Assembly: GCA_003220795.1 (NCBI GenBank)
Contig: QHTK01000073.1
Coordinates: forward strand, 1-58,363
Reading direction: 5' to 3'
DNA length: 58,363 nt
Source: Gemmatimonadota bacterium
GTDB lineage: Bacteria > Gemmatimonadota > Gemmatimonadetes > Gemmatimonadales > GWC2-71-9
Of this stretch, positions 44,123-52,935 are shown piece after piece (within the stretch, counting starts at the first letter, position 1; the number at the start of each line of letters is the position of its first letter). The position numbers were made by a program, and so were the translations under genes. Under the pieces are notes generated by a model that was given only the letters and a program-made list of their open reading frames with translations, had not been told where the DNA came from and did no database searches.

Positions 44123-44150
44123 ATTCCGCATTCCGCACTTCGCATTCCGC
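44123..44150. repeat. Four tandem heptamers upstream of the M1 peptidase gene
   Basis: ATTCCGC, ATTCCGC, ACTTCGC, ATTCCGC in direct succession, then ATTGC. A matching 28-bp array lies at 56742-56769. On the minus strand the unit reads GCGGAAT. Confidence 0.85.
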
Positions 44151-44154
44151 ATTG

Positions 44155-44610
44155 CTACTCTTGAATGAAGGTGATCTTGAACCCGTCGGGGTCGCTGACG
44201 GCGAACGCCCAATCCCCCCAAGGCGTCTCGGACGGCTCGCGGTCGAGCGTCCAGCCGTTTGCCTTGACCCGGCCGGCCAGCTCGCTGATGTCCTGCGCCG
44301 TCGAGACCCACAGCCGGAACCCCTCACCCTTCTTGCGGTCCCGACCCTTGGCGAAGTCGTCCTGGCCCAGCATGATGTCGCAGGCGCCGGCCTTCATCTG
44401 CATCCCGCGCAGCCCGCCGTTCGTCTCCCAGCGCTCCCCCGGCGTGAACCCGAGCACGTCCCGGTACCAGGCGACGCTCTTTTGGAGGTCGTTCACGGTG
44501 AACGACGCCGCGATGGAGCGCAGCCGCAACGACTCGGGCTGCTGGCGCGGCGGGCGCTTGGGCCGGGCCGGCTTGCGCGCCGGGCGGGTGGCTTTCTTCT
44601 TCGTGGCCAT
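44155..44610 (-). CDS. VOC-family (glyoxalase/bleomycin resistance-like) protein with basic tail
   Basis: 151 residues. The ATG at 44610 follows GAGGGAGGAG. The first 30 residues are a Lys/Arg/Pro/Ala tail (MATKKKATRPARKPARPKRP) like histone H1 tails. The rest is one VOC module: LRSIAASFTVNDLQKSVAWY, YRDVLGFTPGERWE, FRLWVSTAQDISELAGRVKA and FAVSDPDGFKITFIQE. VOC proteins bind a metal and act as lyases, dioxygenases or drug-binding proteins; which one cannot be told. The tail suggests nucleic-acid or polyanion binding. Confidence 0.88.
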   Translation of the reverse strand: MATKKKATRPARKPARPKRPPRQQPESLRLRSIAASFTVNDLQKSVAWYRDVLGFTPGERWETNGGLRGMQMKAGACDIMLGQDDFAKGRDRKKGEGFRLWVSTAQDISELAGRVKANGWTLDREPSETPWGDWAFAVSDPDGFKITFIQE

Positions 44611-44726
44611 CGTCGACTCCTCCCTCGGGGTGATGCGCGACACTGGCGCCGCCGCTCCAAGCGTAGCGTCCTGCGCGGCCCCCCGCCAGATTACTCGGCG
44701 ACCCCCAGGACCAGGGAGCATTCCGA

Positions 44727-45155
44727 ATGCCGACCAGTCAAGCGTCCGCTGTGTGGGAAGGGAAGCTCAAGGACGGCAAGGGCACGTTCAAGGCGGACAG
44801 CGGCGCCTTCAGTGGGCCCTACAGTTTCGCGACCCGCTTCGAGGGCAAGCCGGGCACGAACCCCGAGGAGCTCATCGCCGCGGCCCACGCCGCATGCTTC
44901 AGCATGGCGCTCTCGGCGGGACTCGAGAAAGCAGGCAAGCCTGCCGCCCAGATTCAGACCGACGCGCGCTGCACGCTCGAGATGGTGAACGGGACTCCGA
45001 CCATCACGAAGATGGAGTTGAAGGTGCGAGGCAAGGTTCCGGGGCTCGATCAAGCGGGGTTCCAGAAGGCTGCCGAGGAGGCGAAGACCGGGTGCCCGGT
45101 GTCGCGCGCCCTCAAGGGAATCGCCCAGATCACGCTCGCCGCCCAGCTGGAATAA
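44727..45155 (+). CDS. osmC: OsmC-type peroxiredoxin
   Basis: 142 residues, ATG after an AGGGAG site. OsmC features: VWEGKLKDGKGTFKADSG, the first catalytic Cys in AAHAACFSMALSAGLEKAG (about Cys57) and the second in GCPVSRALKG (about Cys124). It reduces organic hydroperoxides using thiols. A CAGATT (44688-44693) is a possible -10. It is head-to-head with the VOC gene and is followed after 17 nt by the GIY-YIG gene. Confidence 0.94.
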   Translation: MPTSQASAVWEGKLKDGKGTFKADSGAFSGPYSFATRFEGKPGTNPEELIAAAHAACFSMALSAGLEKAGKPAAQIQTDARCTLEMVNGTPTITKMELKVRGKVPGLDQAGFQKAAEEAKTGCPVSRALKGIAQITLAAQLE

Positions 45156-45172
45156 CCGGGACAGACGAAGGG

Positions 45173-45415
45173 GTGTGGATCGTCTACATGCTCCGCTGTC
45201 GCGACGGCTCGCTGTACACCGGCATTACCAACGATCTCCCGCAGCGCCTGCGGCGACACACTGAAGGGACGGCCAGCGCCTATACCCGCGCCCGCCGACC
45301 GGTCCGGCTCGTGTACGAGGAGCGACAGCTCAGCCGGTCCGCGGCGCAACGCAGGGAAGCGGCGCTGAAGCGATTGCCGCGCGTCGCCAAGCTGGCGCTG
45401 CTGCGCGGCCCGTGA
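45173..45415 (+). CDS. GIY-YIG nuclease superfamily protein (UPF0213-like)
   Basis: 80 residues. I use the GTG at 45173, with GAAGGG just upstream, because it includes the family N-terminus MWIVYMLRCRDGSLYTGIT, which carries the degenerate GIY and YIG motifs; the later ATG would cut it. QRLRRHTEGTASAYTRARRP and the C-terminal AQRREAALKRLPRVAKL follow. Single-domain members are thought to be DNA nucleases or DNA-binding proteins of unknown role. Its TGA overlaps the GTG of the SURF1 gene. Confidence 0.9.
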   Translation: MWIVYMLRCRDGSLYTGITNDLPQRLRRHTEGTASAYTRARRPVRLVYEERQLSRSAAQRREAALKRLPRVAKLALLRGP

Positions 45416-46104
45416 GGCTCGGCCGGCGCGACCTCGCGGGCTTGCTCGTCGCGCTGGCCGTCGCCGCGTTGTGCGCGCGGCTCGGCTTCTGGCAGCTCGA
45501 CCGGCTGCGCCAGCGCCGCGAGCGAAATGCCGTGAGCCGCGCCGCGCAGGCACGCCCGCTGCTCGAAGTGACCAGCGCGCTCACCCTCGACTCGGCCCGG
45601 GAGCGCCGCCTCCATGCGAGCGGCGTGTACGATTACGCCTGGCAGCGGCCGTGGCGCCCCCGCAGCTACGAAGGCGCGCCCGGAGTCGCGCTGATCACGC
45701 CGCTCAAGCTGGCGGACGGCAGCGCGGTGTTGGTGGACCGGGGATGGGCACCCTCGCCCGACGCGTACCACGTCGACCAGCCGGCCTATCGCGAGCCCGA
45801 CTCGGCGGACGTCATAGGGATCGGGATGGCCGCGCCGCGCGCCCGGGGGGACGTCGACCCGGCCCAGTTGCGCGACTCACTCCCGTACCCGCTGCTGGCG
45901 TTCGTCCTCCAGCTCCTCCCCTCCTCCAGCAACCTCCACGGGCCCGCACCGCCCGGTCTCATGCGCTGGCCCCCCCCCGACCAGTCGGACGGGCCCCACC
46001 TCTCCTACGCGATCCAGTGGTTCAGCTTCGCTGTAATCATCGTGGTGGGGTCGGTGGCCCTGCTCAAAAAGAAGGGTGGGGGTACCATTAACGCTCGATT
46101 TTAG
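45412..46104 (+). CDS. SURF1 family cytochrome c oxidase assembly protein
   Basis: 230 residues, GTG start overlapping the upstream stop. One N-terminal helix (LAGLLVALAVAALCARLGFWQLDRL) and one C-terminal helix (FAVIIVVGSVALLKKK) bracket a periplasmic domain with ERRLHASGVYDY, ALITPLKLADGSAVLVDRGW and the signature GPHLSYAIQWFSFA. SURF1 helps insert heme a into oxidase subunit I. A run of nine C (45970-45978) lies inside the coding frame. No oxidase genes are in the window. Confidence 0.92.
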   Translation: MRLGRRDLAGLLVALAVAALCARLGFWQLDRLRQRRERNAVSRAAQARPLLEVTSALTLDSARERRLHASGVYDYAWQRPWRPRSYEGAPGVALITPLKLADGSAVLVDRGWAPSPDAYHVDQPAYREPDSADVIGIGMAAPRARGDVDPAQLRDSLPYPLLAFVLQLLPSSSNLHGPAPPGLMRWPPPDQSDGPHLSYAIQWFSFAVIIVVGSVALLKKKGGGTINARF

Positions 46105-46120
46105 CGATATTTAGGCACGT

Positions 46121-46158
46121 CGCCCGCGGTGTGCTCGCCGCCGATGCACCCGCGGGCG
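46121..46158 (+). terminator. Terminator-like hairpin after the SURF1 gene
   Basis: CGCCCGCGG (46121-46129) pairs perfectly with CCGCGGGCG (46150-46158), 20-nt loop, followed by TTT. It lies 17 nt after the SURF1 stop and ahead of the HTH gene. Confidence 0.5.
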
Positions 46159-46194
46159 TTTCCTGTGTCCTGACCACCCGCGCGAGGAGTCCTG

Positions 46195-46827
46195 ATGCCT
46201 GCAGCGTTACCGCTGAAGCACCCGGTCAAGGTCGGTCAGCTCGTCCGCCGCCGGTTGCGCGAGCTGAAGCGCACGCCACGCGAGCTTGCCGAAGCGGTGC
46301 AGGTGTCGGAGGACTATATCGTGGATCTCGTGTCCGGTCGCCGGCGGCCTCCCGCCCCCGGGCGGATCGATCTGTACGCGCCCATGGCCCGGTTCCTCCG
46401 CTTGCACCGCAACGACCTGCCGACCTGTGCTCGGGTCGAGCGGTCGGCCGAGCCGGCTGCCCGCCGGCGGCCGGACGCCGGCGTGTGGAAGCTGTTGGTG
46501 GAGTTGTGCGAGCCGAAGAAGGCGCGCCTCCTGGCGCGCCAACTCGCCAAGCCCGAGGGCGGGGCGCTCGAGCACCTGATCGTGGGGCGGCTGCTCGAGG
46601 TGGCGCAGGGCTTCGTGAACCGTCGCCTGGAGGACGAAGTCGGAATGCGGGTGGCGGCGACGCGGGAGGGTCGCTCCTACCTCGACATGCGGATGCGGCT
46701 GCTCGAGTTCCTCGACGCCTCACCCGAGACGATCACGGTCGCGGACTGCGAGGACTTCGTGCGCAATCGGATCGTCTTTTGGGACATCGACCTGGAGACG
46801 CGGGCCATGCGAATCGTGCTGCGGTAG
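46195..46827 (+). CDS. XRE-like helix-turn-helix DNA-binding protein
   Basis: 210 residues, ATG with GAGGAG upstream. An N-terminal HTH (about 10-60) has VGQLVRRRLRELKRTPRELA and VQVSEDYIVDLVSGRRRPP, matching the XRE/Cro helix pattern. The C-terminal 130 residues are helical (LLVELCEPKKARLLARQLA, LIVGRLLEVAQGFVNRRLED) and unlike a family I can name. Probably a transcription regulator. It is convergent with the cold-shock gene and shares a hairpin terminator with it. Confidence 0.8.
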   Translation: MPAALPLKHPVKVGQLVRRRLRELKRTPRELAEAVQVSEDYIVDLVSGRRRPPAPGRIDLYAPMARFLRLHRNDLPTCARVERSAEPAARRRPDAGVWKLLVELCEPKKARLLARQLAKPEGGALEHLIVGRLLEVAQGFVNRRLEDEVGMRVAATREGRSYLDMRMRLLEFLDASPETITVADCEDFVRNRIVFWDIDLETRAMRIVLR

Positions 46828-46853
46828 CGCTCCGCTGGTCCGGCCGCAACGCA

Positions 46854-46883
46854 AACGGCGCCGTCCTGTGGGATGGCGCCGTT
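46854..46883. terminator. Bidirectional terminator between the HTH and cold-shock genes
   Basis: AACGGCGCC (46854-46862) and GGCGCCGTT (46875-46883) form a perfect 9-bp stem with a 12-nt loop, centred between two convergent genes. T-rich bases follow on the plus strand (CGATTT) and on the minus strand (TGCGTT). A smaller stem GGCGG/CCGCC (46890-46901) lies next to the csp stop. Confidence 0.65.
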
Positions 46884-46907
46884 CGATTTGGCGGAACCGC
46901 CTCTAGC

Positions 46908-47117
46908 TTAGAGCTTGACGACGTTCTGCGCCGCCGGACCCTTCTGGCCCTGGACGACGTCGAACTCAACGCGCTGGCCCTCGGCCAGCGTCTTGAATCC
47001 GTCCGCCTGGATCGCGGTGTGGTGAACGAAGCAGTCCTTCTCGCCGTTCTCGGGGGTGATGAAGCCGAATCCCTTCGCGTCGTTGAACCACTTCACGATA
47101 CCGGTGATGCGTGCCAT
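46908..47117 (-). CDS. csp: Cold shock protein (CspA family)
   Basis: 69 residues with both RNA-binding motifs: KGFGFITPE (RNP1) and CFVHHTAI (RNP2), in the order typical of single CSD proteins ([16 protein letters not shown]). It is a cytoplasmic RNA chaperone that melts secondary structure. The ATG follows AGGAGT and lies 16 nt after the rpsU stop, so both genes form one transcript, a link between translation initiation and cold adaptation. Confidence 0.97.
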   Translation of the reverse strand: MARITGIVKWFNDAKGFGFITPENGEKDCFVHHTAIQADGFKTLAEGQRVEFDVVQGQKGPAAQNVVKL

Positions 47118-47133
47118 CTGCTGTACTCCTGAT

Positions 47134-47331
47134 CTAATGGTGTTCGCGGCGGCGTGCGGACTTCACCTTGCGGCGTGCCGCAGCCTTATCCTTCCGCCGC
47201 CGTTGAGCGCTCGGACTCTCGTAGAACCGCTTGCGCTTCATATCTTGGAATAGTCCGGCTCTGGTGATCTGGCGGCGGAACTTCTTCAGGACGTAGTCCA
47301 GTCGGTCGTTGTCGCCCAGCGTCACTTCCAT
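47134..47331 (-). CDS. rpsU: 30S ribosomal protein S21
   Basis: 65 residues; ATG at 47331 after GGAGGAG. The sequence has the bS21 pattern [20 protein letters not shown] followed by [20 protein letters not shown] and a strongly basic tail. It binds the 30S platform and affects anti-Shine-Dalgarno access. Start upstream extensions are rejected. The cold-shock gene follows directly. Confidence 0.95.
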   Translation of the reverse strand: MEVTLGDNDRLDYVLKKFRRQITRAGLFQDMKRKRFYESPSAQRRRKDKAAARRKVKSARRREHH

Positions 47332-47432
47332 CCGGCCTCTCCTCCGGCGCGGGAGTCCGTCAGAAACGCGAAGAGGACCATGGGCGCTAGCCCAGGTCCT
47401 CGCAACGGTCTCTGGTTCGTATCGCGCGCCGG

Positions 47433-47461
47433 AACATCGCTGGGGGGGCACGATTTGTCAA
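47433..47461 (-). promoter_or_regulatory. Possible promoter of the rpsU-csp operon
   Basis: Leftward: -35 TTGACA (47461-47456), 17-nt spacer, weak -10 GATGTT (47438-47433). It predicts a leader of about 95 nt for rpsU. The -35 is perfect, the -10 is poor. Confidence 0.4.
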
Positions 47462-47510
47462 GCTAACCGCGAATACGTCGCGCGAAGACGTAACACGACG
47501 ACGTAGTCAC

Positions 47511-47539
47511 TTGACGCATCTGTGCAGCGTAGTTACCCT
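47511..47539 (+). promoter_or_regulatory. Predicted promoter of rhlE
   Basis: -35 TTGACG (47511-47516), 17-nt spacer, -10 TACCCT (47534-47539). Transcription would start near 47546, leaving about 176 nt before the ATG. Confidence 0.5.
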
Positions 47540-47721
47540 TCTCCCCGAACCAAGAGCTGGCATCCTTCCGTAGGACGGTCCCGCTCAGGAGCGGGTTCCG
47601 GCGCTGTACACACGCCCGGTCTCATTCCCCAGGTTCAAAACGAGAGTGACGCTGCAGCGCAGCGGCATGAGCCGCTGGCGGCGTGCGTGTGTGTGCTTCC
47701 GGAAAGGAAGAGATTTCAGCA

Positions 47722-48942
<1,221 letters not shown>

Positions 48943-48960
48943 GTCACGTTTCCGCGTGAC
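48943..48960. terminator. Short hairpin between rhlE and gltA
   Basis: GTCACG (48943-48948) pairs with CGTGAC (48955-48960), loop TTTCCG. It fills the 21-nt gap between two convergent genes but lacks a U-run. Confidence 0.35.
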
Positions 48961-48963
48961 GCC

Positions 48964-50262
48964 TTAGCTTCTTTTTTCGATCGGTAGGTAGTCGCGCTTG
49001 CCCGCGCCGATGTACACCTGCCGCGGCCGGGCAATGCGCTGCTCTTTGTCGAGCAGCATCTCCTGCCACTGGGCCAGCCATCCCGGCGTCCGTCCGATGG
49101 CGAACAGCACCGGAAACATGTCCATCGGAAATTTCATCGCCTCGTAGATGATCCCCGAATAGAAATCCACGTTCGGGTAGAGCTTCCGGCTCACGAAGTA
49201 GTCGTCCTGCAGCGCGATGCGTTCCAGCTCGAGCGCGATATCGATCAGCGGGTTCTTGCCCGTCACGACGAACACTTCGTCCGCCACGCGCTTGATGATC
49301 TTCGCGCGTGGATCGTAGTTCTTGTAGATGCGGTGGCCGAACCCCATGAGGCGGAACTCGCCCCGCTTCACCCGCTCGATGTAGGCCGGGATGCGGTCCT
49401 TCGCGCCGATATCCCGCAGCATCCGGAGCACTTCCTCATTGGCCCCGCCGTGCAGCGGGCCGTATAGCGCCGCCGCGGCCGCCGCCATGGCGGAGTAGGG
49501 GTCGGCGTGCGACGAGCCGACGCCGCGCATGGCGCTGGTGGAGCAGTTCTGCTCGTGATCGGCGTGCAGGATGAACAGCACATCGAGGGCGTGCTCCAGG
49601 GTTCGGTTCGGCGTGTACTTCACCTCCGTGGCCTTGAACATCATGTTCAGAAAATTGCCCGCATAGCTCAGGTCGTTGTCCGGATACGTGTACGGCATCC
49701 CCACGGAGTGGCGGTGGGCGAACGCCGCGAGCGTCGGCGCCTTGGCGATCAACCGGAAGATCTGGTTGCGCCGCGACGTCTCGTCCTGGATGTGCTTGGC
49801 CTCGGGATAGAACGTCGACAGCGCCGCCACCGTGCTCACGAACATCCCCATGGGGTGGGCATCGTGGTGGAAGCCGTCGATGAACTTCTTGATGCTCTCA
49901 TGCACGATCGTGTGGTGGGTGACGTTGAACACCCACGAATCGAGCTCCGCCACGGACGGCAGCTCCCCGTGGAGCAGCAGATACGCCGTTTCCAGGAAGG
50001 TGCTCCGTTCGGCGAGCTGCTCGATCGGATAGCCGCGATACCGCAGGATGCCCTTGTCCCCGTCGATGTAGCTGATGGCGCTCCGACACGCGGCGGTATT
50101 GAGGAATCCCGGATCGTAGGTCATGAGCCCGGCATCCTCGGCCGATGTCTTGATCTGTCGCAGGTCGACCGCGCGAATCGTGCCGTCCTGGACGGGGATC
50201 TCGTACTGTTTGGCGGTGCGGTTGTCGACGACGGTGAGGGTGTCCTTGGGCACGCCCGGCAT
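48964..50262 (-). CDS. gltA: Citrate synthase (type II)
   Basis: 432 residues. Family motifs: TYDPGFLNTAACRSAISYID, ILRYRGYPIEQLAE, HADHEQNCSTSAMRGVGSSH, YGPLHGGANEEVLRML (catalytic His) and MGFGHRIYKNYDPRAKIIK (second catalytic His), with the catalytic Asp near LYPNVDFYSG. It condenses acetyl-CoA and oxaloacetate to citrate in the TCA cycle. The start is supported by the N-terminal VDNRTAKQYEIPVQDGTIRA. A TATCTT element lies 19 nt upstream. Confidence 0.97.
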   Translation of the reverse strand: MPGVPKDTLTVVDNRTAKQYEIPVQDGTIRAVDLRQIKTSAEDAGLMTYDPGFLNTAACRSAISYIDGDKGILRYRGYPIEQLAERSTFLETAYLLLHGELPSVAELDSWVFNVTHHTIVHESIKKFIDGFHHDAHPMGMFVSTVAALSTFYPEAKHIQDETSRRNQIFRLIAKAPTLAAFAHRHSVGMPYTYPDNDLSYAGNFLNMMFKATEVKYTPNRTLEHALDVLFILHADHEQNCSTSAMRGVGSSHADPYSAMAAAAAALYGPLHGGANEEVLRMLRDIGAKDRIPAYIERVKRGEFRLMGFGHRIYKNYDPRAKIIKRVADEVFVVTGKNPLIDIALELERIALQDDYFVSRKLYPNVDFYSGIIYEAMKFPMDMFPVLFAIGRTPGWLAQWQEMLLDKEQRIARPRQVYIGAGKRDYLPIEKRS

Positions 50263-50281
50263 CCTGGGAATTGGCTGGCGA

Positions 50282-50303
50282 AAGATAACTAGGGCTTTAT
50301 CTT
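50282..50303. promoter_or_regulatory. Back-to-back TATCTT elements of gltA and the PRTase gene
   Basis: AAGATA (50282-50287; TATCTT on the minus strand, pointing to gltA) and TATCTT (50298-50303; pointing to 50313) are separated by 10 nt and form an inverted repeat. The first predicts a leader of about 12 nt for gltA and the second a nearly leaderless mRNA. Confidence 0.45.
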
Positions 50304-50312
50304 GGCGAAGCC

Positions 50313-50975
50313 ATGACTCATGCCGCGTCTCCCAAACCGGCCAGTCTCTACCCGACCCGCTCGGCAGCGGGTGCGCTGCTCGGCCAGCAGCTCGCAGGTC
50401 GGGGTTACATCGGCTGCATCCTGCTCGGCGTCACGCCCGAGGGAGTGGAGATCGCCGCCAGCGCCGCGAAGGCGATGGGCGCGCAATTCGACGTGCTGGT
50501 GGCGGCCTTCATCAAGCTCGGCTCGAACCTCGCGCCCATCGGGGCGATCGCCGAGGCCGTGCCCTCCGAAATGGATCCGGACTTCCAGCCGAGCGGAGCG
50601 CTGATCGACAAGCTCTCGACCGCGATCGAGGAATCCCGCGCCCGCGTGTCACAGGATCTCATCCTGTATCGCACGCAGCGGCCCCTGAAGGCGCTCGCGG
50701 GCAAGATCGCGGTGATCGTGGACGGCCAGGTGATCTATCCGTGGCGGGTGCTCGCGGCGGCCAAGGCGGCCGAGCAGCTGAGCGCCAAGCAGGTCGTCAT
50801 CGCCACGCCGGTCGGGACCCAGGCGGCCGTCGACCGCATCCGGGCGCGCCGCTACGACCTGGTCTGCCCGAGTGTGGTAGTGGAGCCCAAGGGCCATCCC
50901 GCGCCGTACGGCGACATGACGGGAGAGACGCCGGAGCGGCTACGGTCGATCATGATAGCGCATCAAGCCGCTTAG
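50313..50975 (+). CDS. Phosphoribosyltransferase-like protein with degenerate PRPP motif
   Basis: 220 residues. The fold order resembles type I PRTases of the erythromycin-esterase-linked group: TRSAAGALLGQQLAG, GVTPEGVEIAASAAKAMGAQ, DVLVAAFIKLGSN, then VIVDGQVIYPWRVLAAAKAA and VVIATPVGTQAAVDRIRA. In active enzymes the third block is DDGIATG-like; here it is VDGQVIYPW, so PRPP binding is doubtful. LVCPSVVVEPKGHPAPYGD follows. It may be a regulator or a catalytically altered homologue. It diverges from gltA. Confidence 0.7.
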   Translation: MTHAASPKPASLYPTRSAAGALLGQQLAGRGYIGCILLGVTPEGVEIAASAAKAMGAQFDVLVAAFIKLGSNLAPIGAIAEAVPSEMDPDFQPSGALIDKLSTAIEESRARVSQDLILYRTQRPLKALAGKIAVIVDGQVIYPWRVLAAAKAAEQLSAKQVVIATPVGTQAAVDRIRARRYDLVCPSVVVEPKGHPAPYGDMTGETPERLRSIMIAHQAA

Positions 50976-50983
50976 GCGTTGCC

Positions 50984-52852
50984 TTACTCGAGTTCTACCA
51001 TCCCCTCTTCCAACCACCGGTGCTCGCCGCGCAGCACGTCCTGCGCCACCCGATATGCCTCCACGTCCGTGTTGCGCCACAGCCGCTTGAACTTGGCCTC
51101 GATGCGTCCGCGCGCCTGGCGACAGAACAGATCCGCCAGCTCCACGGCCCGCTTGCCGGTTGTGCTGTCGCGCCGCAACAACCACTGAGCGCGCGCGCAG
51201 GTGGCGGCCATCGCGAACAGCTCGGCCCCCACGTCGACGAGGCGGAACAGCACCGCCTGGCGGTATTCCAGCTTGGGCCCGAACCGCATCATCGCGTGGA
51301 ACACGCCGCGCGCTAGCCGCCGGCTGTTGCGCTCGACGTAGCGCACGTGCTGTGCCAGCGGCCCGAACGCCGCGTACTTGGGCCAGAAGCCCCAGCCGAG
51401 CCAGCGCGACGGGTACCACCAGCTGTAGAACAGGGCCGCGCGCCCCAGCCCGCGTAGCCGCTCGCCCAGGCGCTTCCCGGGCATCACGACGTCGCCCGCG
51501 ATCTGGAGGTGCTTGTCGACCGCCTCGCGCGCGATGAACAGGTGCATGATCTCGCTCGAGCCTTCGAAGATCAAATTGATCCGGAAGTCGCGCATGATGC
51601 GCTCGACGGCCACGGGTTTCTCGCCCCGCGCCCGCAGCGAGTCGGCGGTCTCGTAGCCGCGGCCGCCGCGGATCTGCACCGTCTCGTCGATGATGCGCCA
51701 GCCGGCCTCCGAGTTGTATAGCTTCGCGATCGCTGCCTCGAGCCGAATGTCGTAGCTGCCGCGGTCCGCCATGGCGCCGCACAGCTCCGCCACGGCCTCC
51801 ATCGCGAACGTGTTCGCGGCCATGGCCCCGATCTTCTGCGCGATCGCGTCGTGCTTCCCGATGGCCCGACCCCATTGGATGCGCTCGTTGGCCCACTCCC
51901 GGGAGATCTCGAGGCAGCGCTTGCCCGCCGCTACCGACGAGATGGGGAGCGTGAGGCGGCCGGTGTTCAGCGTGGTGAGCGCGAGCTTCAGCCCTTTGCC
52001 CTCACCCCACAGGACGTTCTCTTTGGGGACGCGGACGTTGGTGAAGCGCATGACTCCGTTATAGATCGCCTTGAGACCCATGAAGTGGCAGCGGTGCACC
52101 ACGGCCACGCCGGGCCAGTCGGCCTCGACGATGAACGCGGTGATCTGCCGCTTCTCCCTGCCGTTCACCACCGTGGACGGCGTCCGCGCCATCACCACCA
52201 TCAGCTCGGCCTTGGTCCCGTTGGTGCACCACAGCTTCTCCCCGTTCAAGATCCACGCCTGCCCGTCCTCACTCGGCACGGCCAGCGTCTCCATCGCAGC
52301 CGGGTCCGACCCCACGCCCGGTTCGGTGAGCGCGAACGCCGAGATCGCCCCCTTGGCGAGGCGGGGGAAGTACTTCTTCTTCTGGGCGTCGGAGCCGAAC
52401 ATCTTGAGCGGCTGCGGCACGCCGATGGACTGATGCGCGGAGAGCAGCGCCGTCACCGAGCCGTCGACCGAGGACACCAGCTCGATCGCTTTCATGTAGG
52501 ACAGCTGCGACAGCCCGAGCCCGCCGTACTCGCGCGGGATCTTGATGCCGAACGCACCGAGCGCCCGCAGCCCCTCGATTACCGCATCGGGGATCTCTCC
52601 CTCGCGGTCGATCTTGTCGGAATCGACCTCGTCCCGCAGGAAGCGCTCCAGCTGCTCCAGGAACGGCTGCGCCCGCCGAACCTCCTCGGGGTCCTGCTCG
52701 GGGTACGGGTCGATCAACGCCATGCGGAGGCGCCCGAGGAACAGGTCGCGGACGAAGCTCGGCGCGACCCAGTGTTGTTCGCGTGCCGCTTCGGCGACCT
52801 CGCGGGCCTCGTCGGCGCTGACGTTGCGTTGTGGCGCGGTGAGCGTGGTCAT
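50984..52852 (-). CDS. Acyl-CoA dehydrogenase
   Basis: 622 residues; ATG after GGGAGGCAG. It has the ACAD layout: N-terminal helical domain (IPREYGGLGLSQLSYMKAIE), beta-domain ALTEPGVGSDPAAMETLA and LNGEKLWCTNGTKAELMVVM for FAD contact, and C-terminal IRGGRGYETADSLRARGE and INLIFEGSSEIMHLFIAREA with the catalytic Glu of FEGSSEI. The extra C-terminal 150 residues resemble VLCAD/ACAD9-type extensions that contact membranes. It oxidises acyl-CoA to 2-enoyl-CoA. Chain-length preference is unknown. Confidence 0.92.
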   Translation of the reverse strand: MTTLTAPQRNVSADEAREVAEAAREQHWVAPSFVRDLFLGRLRMALIDPYPEQDPEEVRRAQPFLEQLERFLRDEVDSDKIDREGEIPDAVIEGLRALGAFGIKIPREYGGLGLSQLSYMKAIELVSSVDGSVTALLSAHQSIGVPQPLKMFGSDAQKKKYFPRLAKGAISAFALTEPGVGSDPAAMETLAVPSEDGQAWILNGEKLWCTNGTKAELMVVMARTPSTVVNGREKRQITAFIVEADWPGVAVVHRCHFMGLKAIYNGVMRFTNVRVPKENVLWGEGKGLKLALTTLNTGRLTLPISSVAAGKRCLEISREWANERIQWGRAIGKHDAIAQKIGAMAANTFAMEAVAELCGAMADRGSYDIRLEAAIAKLYNSEAGWRIIDETVQIRGGRGYETADSLRARGEKPVAVERIMRDFRINLIFEGSSEIMHLFIAREAVDKHLQIAGDVVMPGKRLGERLRGLGRAALFYSWWYPSRWLGWGFWPKYAAFGPLAQHVRYVERNSRRLARGVFHAMMRFGPKLEYRQAVLFRLVDVGAELFAMAATCARAQWLLRRDSTTGKRAVELADLFCRQARGRIEAKFKRLWRNTDVEAYRVAQDVLRGEHRWLEEGMVELE

Positions 52853-52880
52853 GGCTGCCTCCCACCCTAACTTAAGCGGC

Positions 52881-52908
52881 TTGACAGCACCCGGGTTAGG
52901 GGGAGATT
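52881..52908 (+). promoter_or_regulatory. Predicted promoter of the amidohydrolase gene
   Basis: -35 TTGACA (52881-52886), 16-nt spacer, -10 GAGATT (52903-52908). It predicts a leader of about 20 nt before the ATG at 52936. Confidence 0.45.
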
Positions 52909-52935
52909 CGCCTCGCCTCCATCACGAGATGCCCG

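Larger units (their letters stand above)
47332..47721. other. 390-bp divergent intergenic region between rpsU and rhlE
   Basis: No gene is seen here. It holds the predicted rpsU promoter (47433-47461, minus), the predicted rhlE promoter (47511-47539, plus) and an rhlE leader of about 176 nt. The leader contains a CCCGCT-CAGG-AGCGGG hairpin (47580-47595). Both flanking operons are cold-associated, so leader-mediated temperature control is plausible. Confidence 0.6.
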
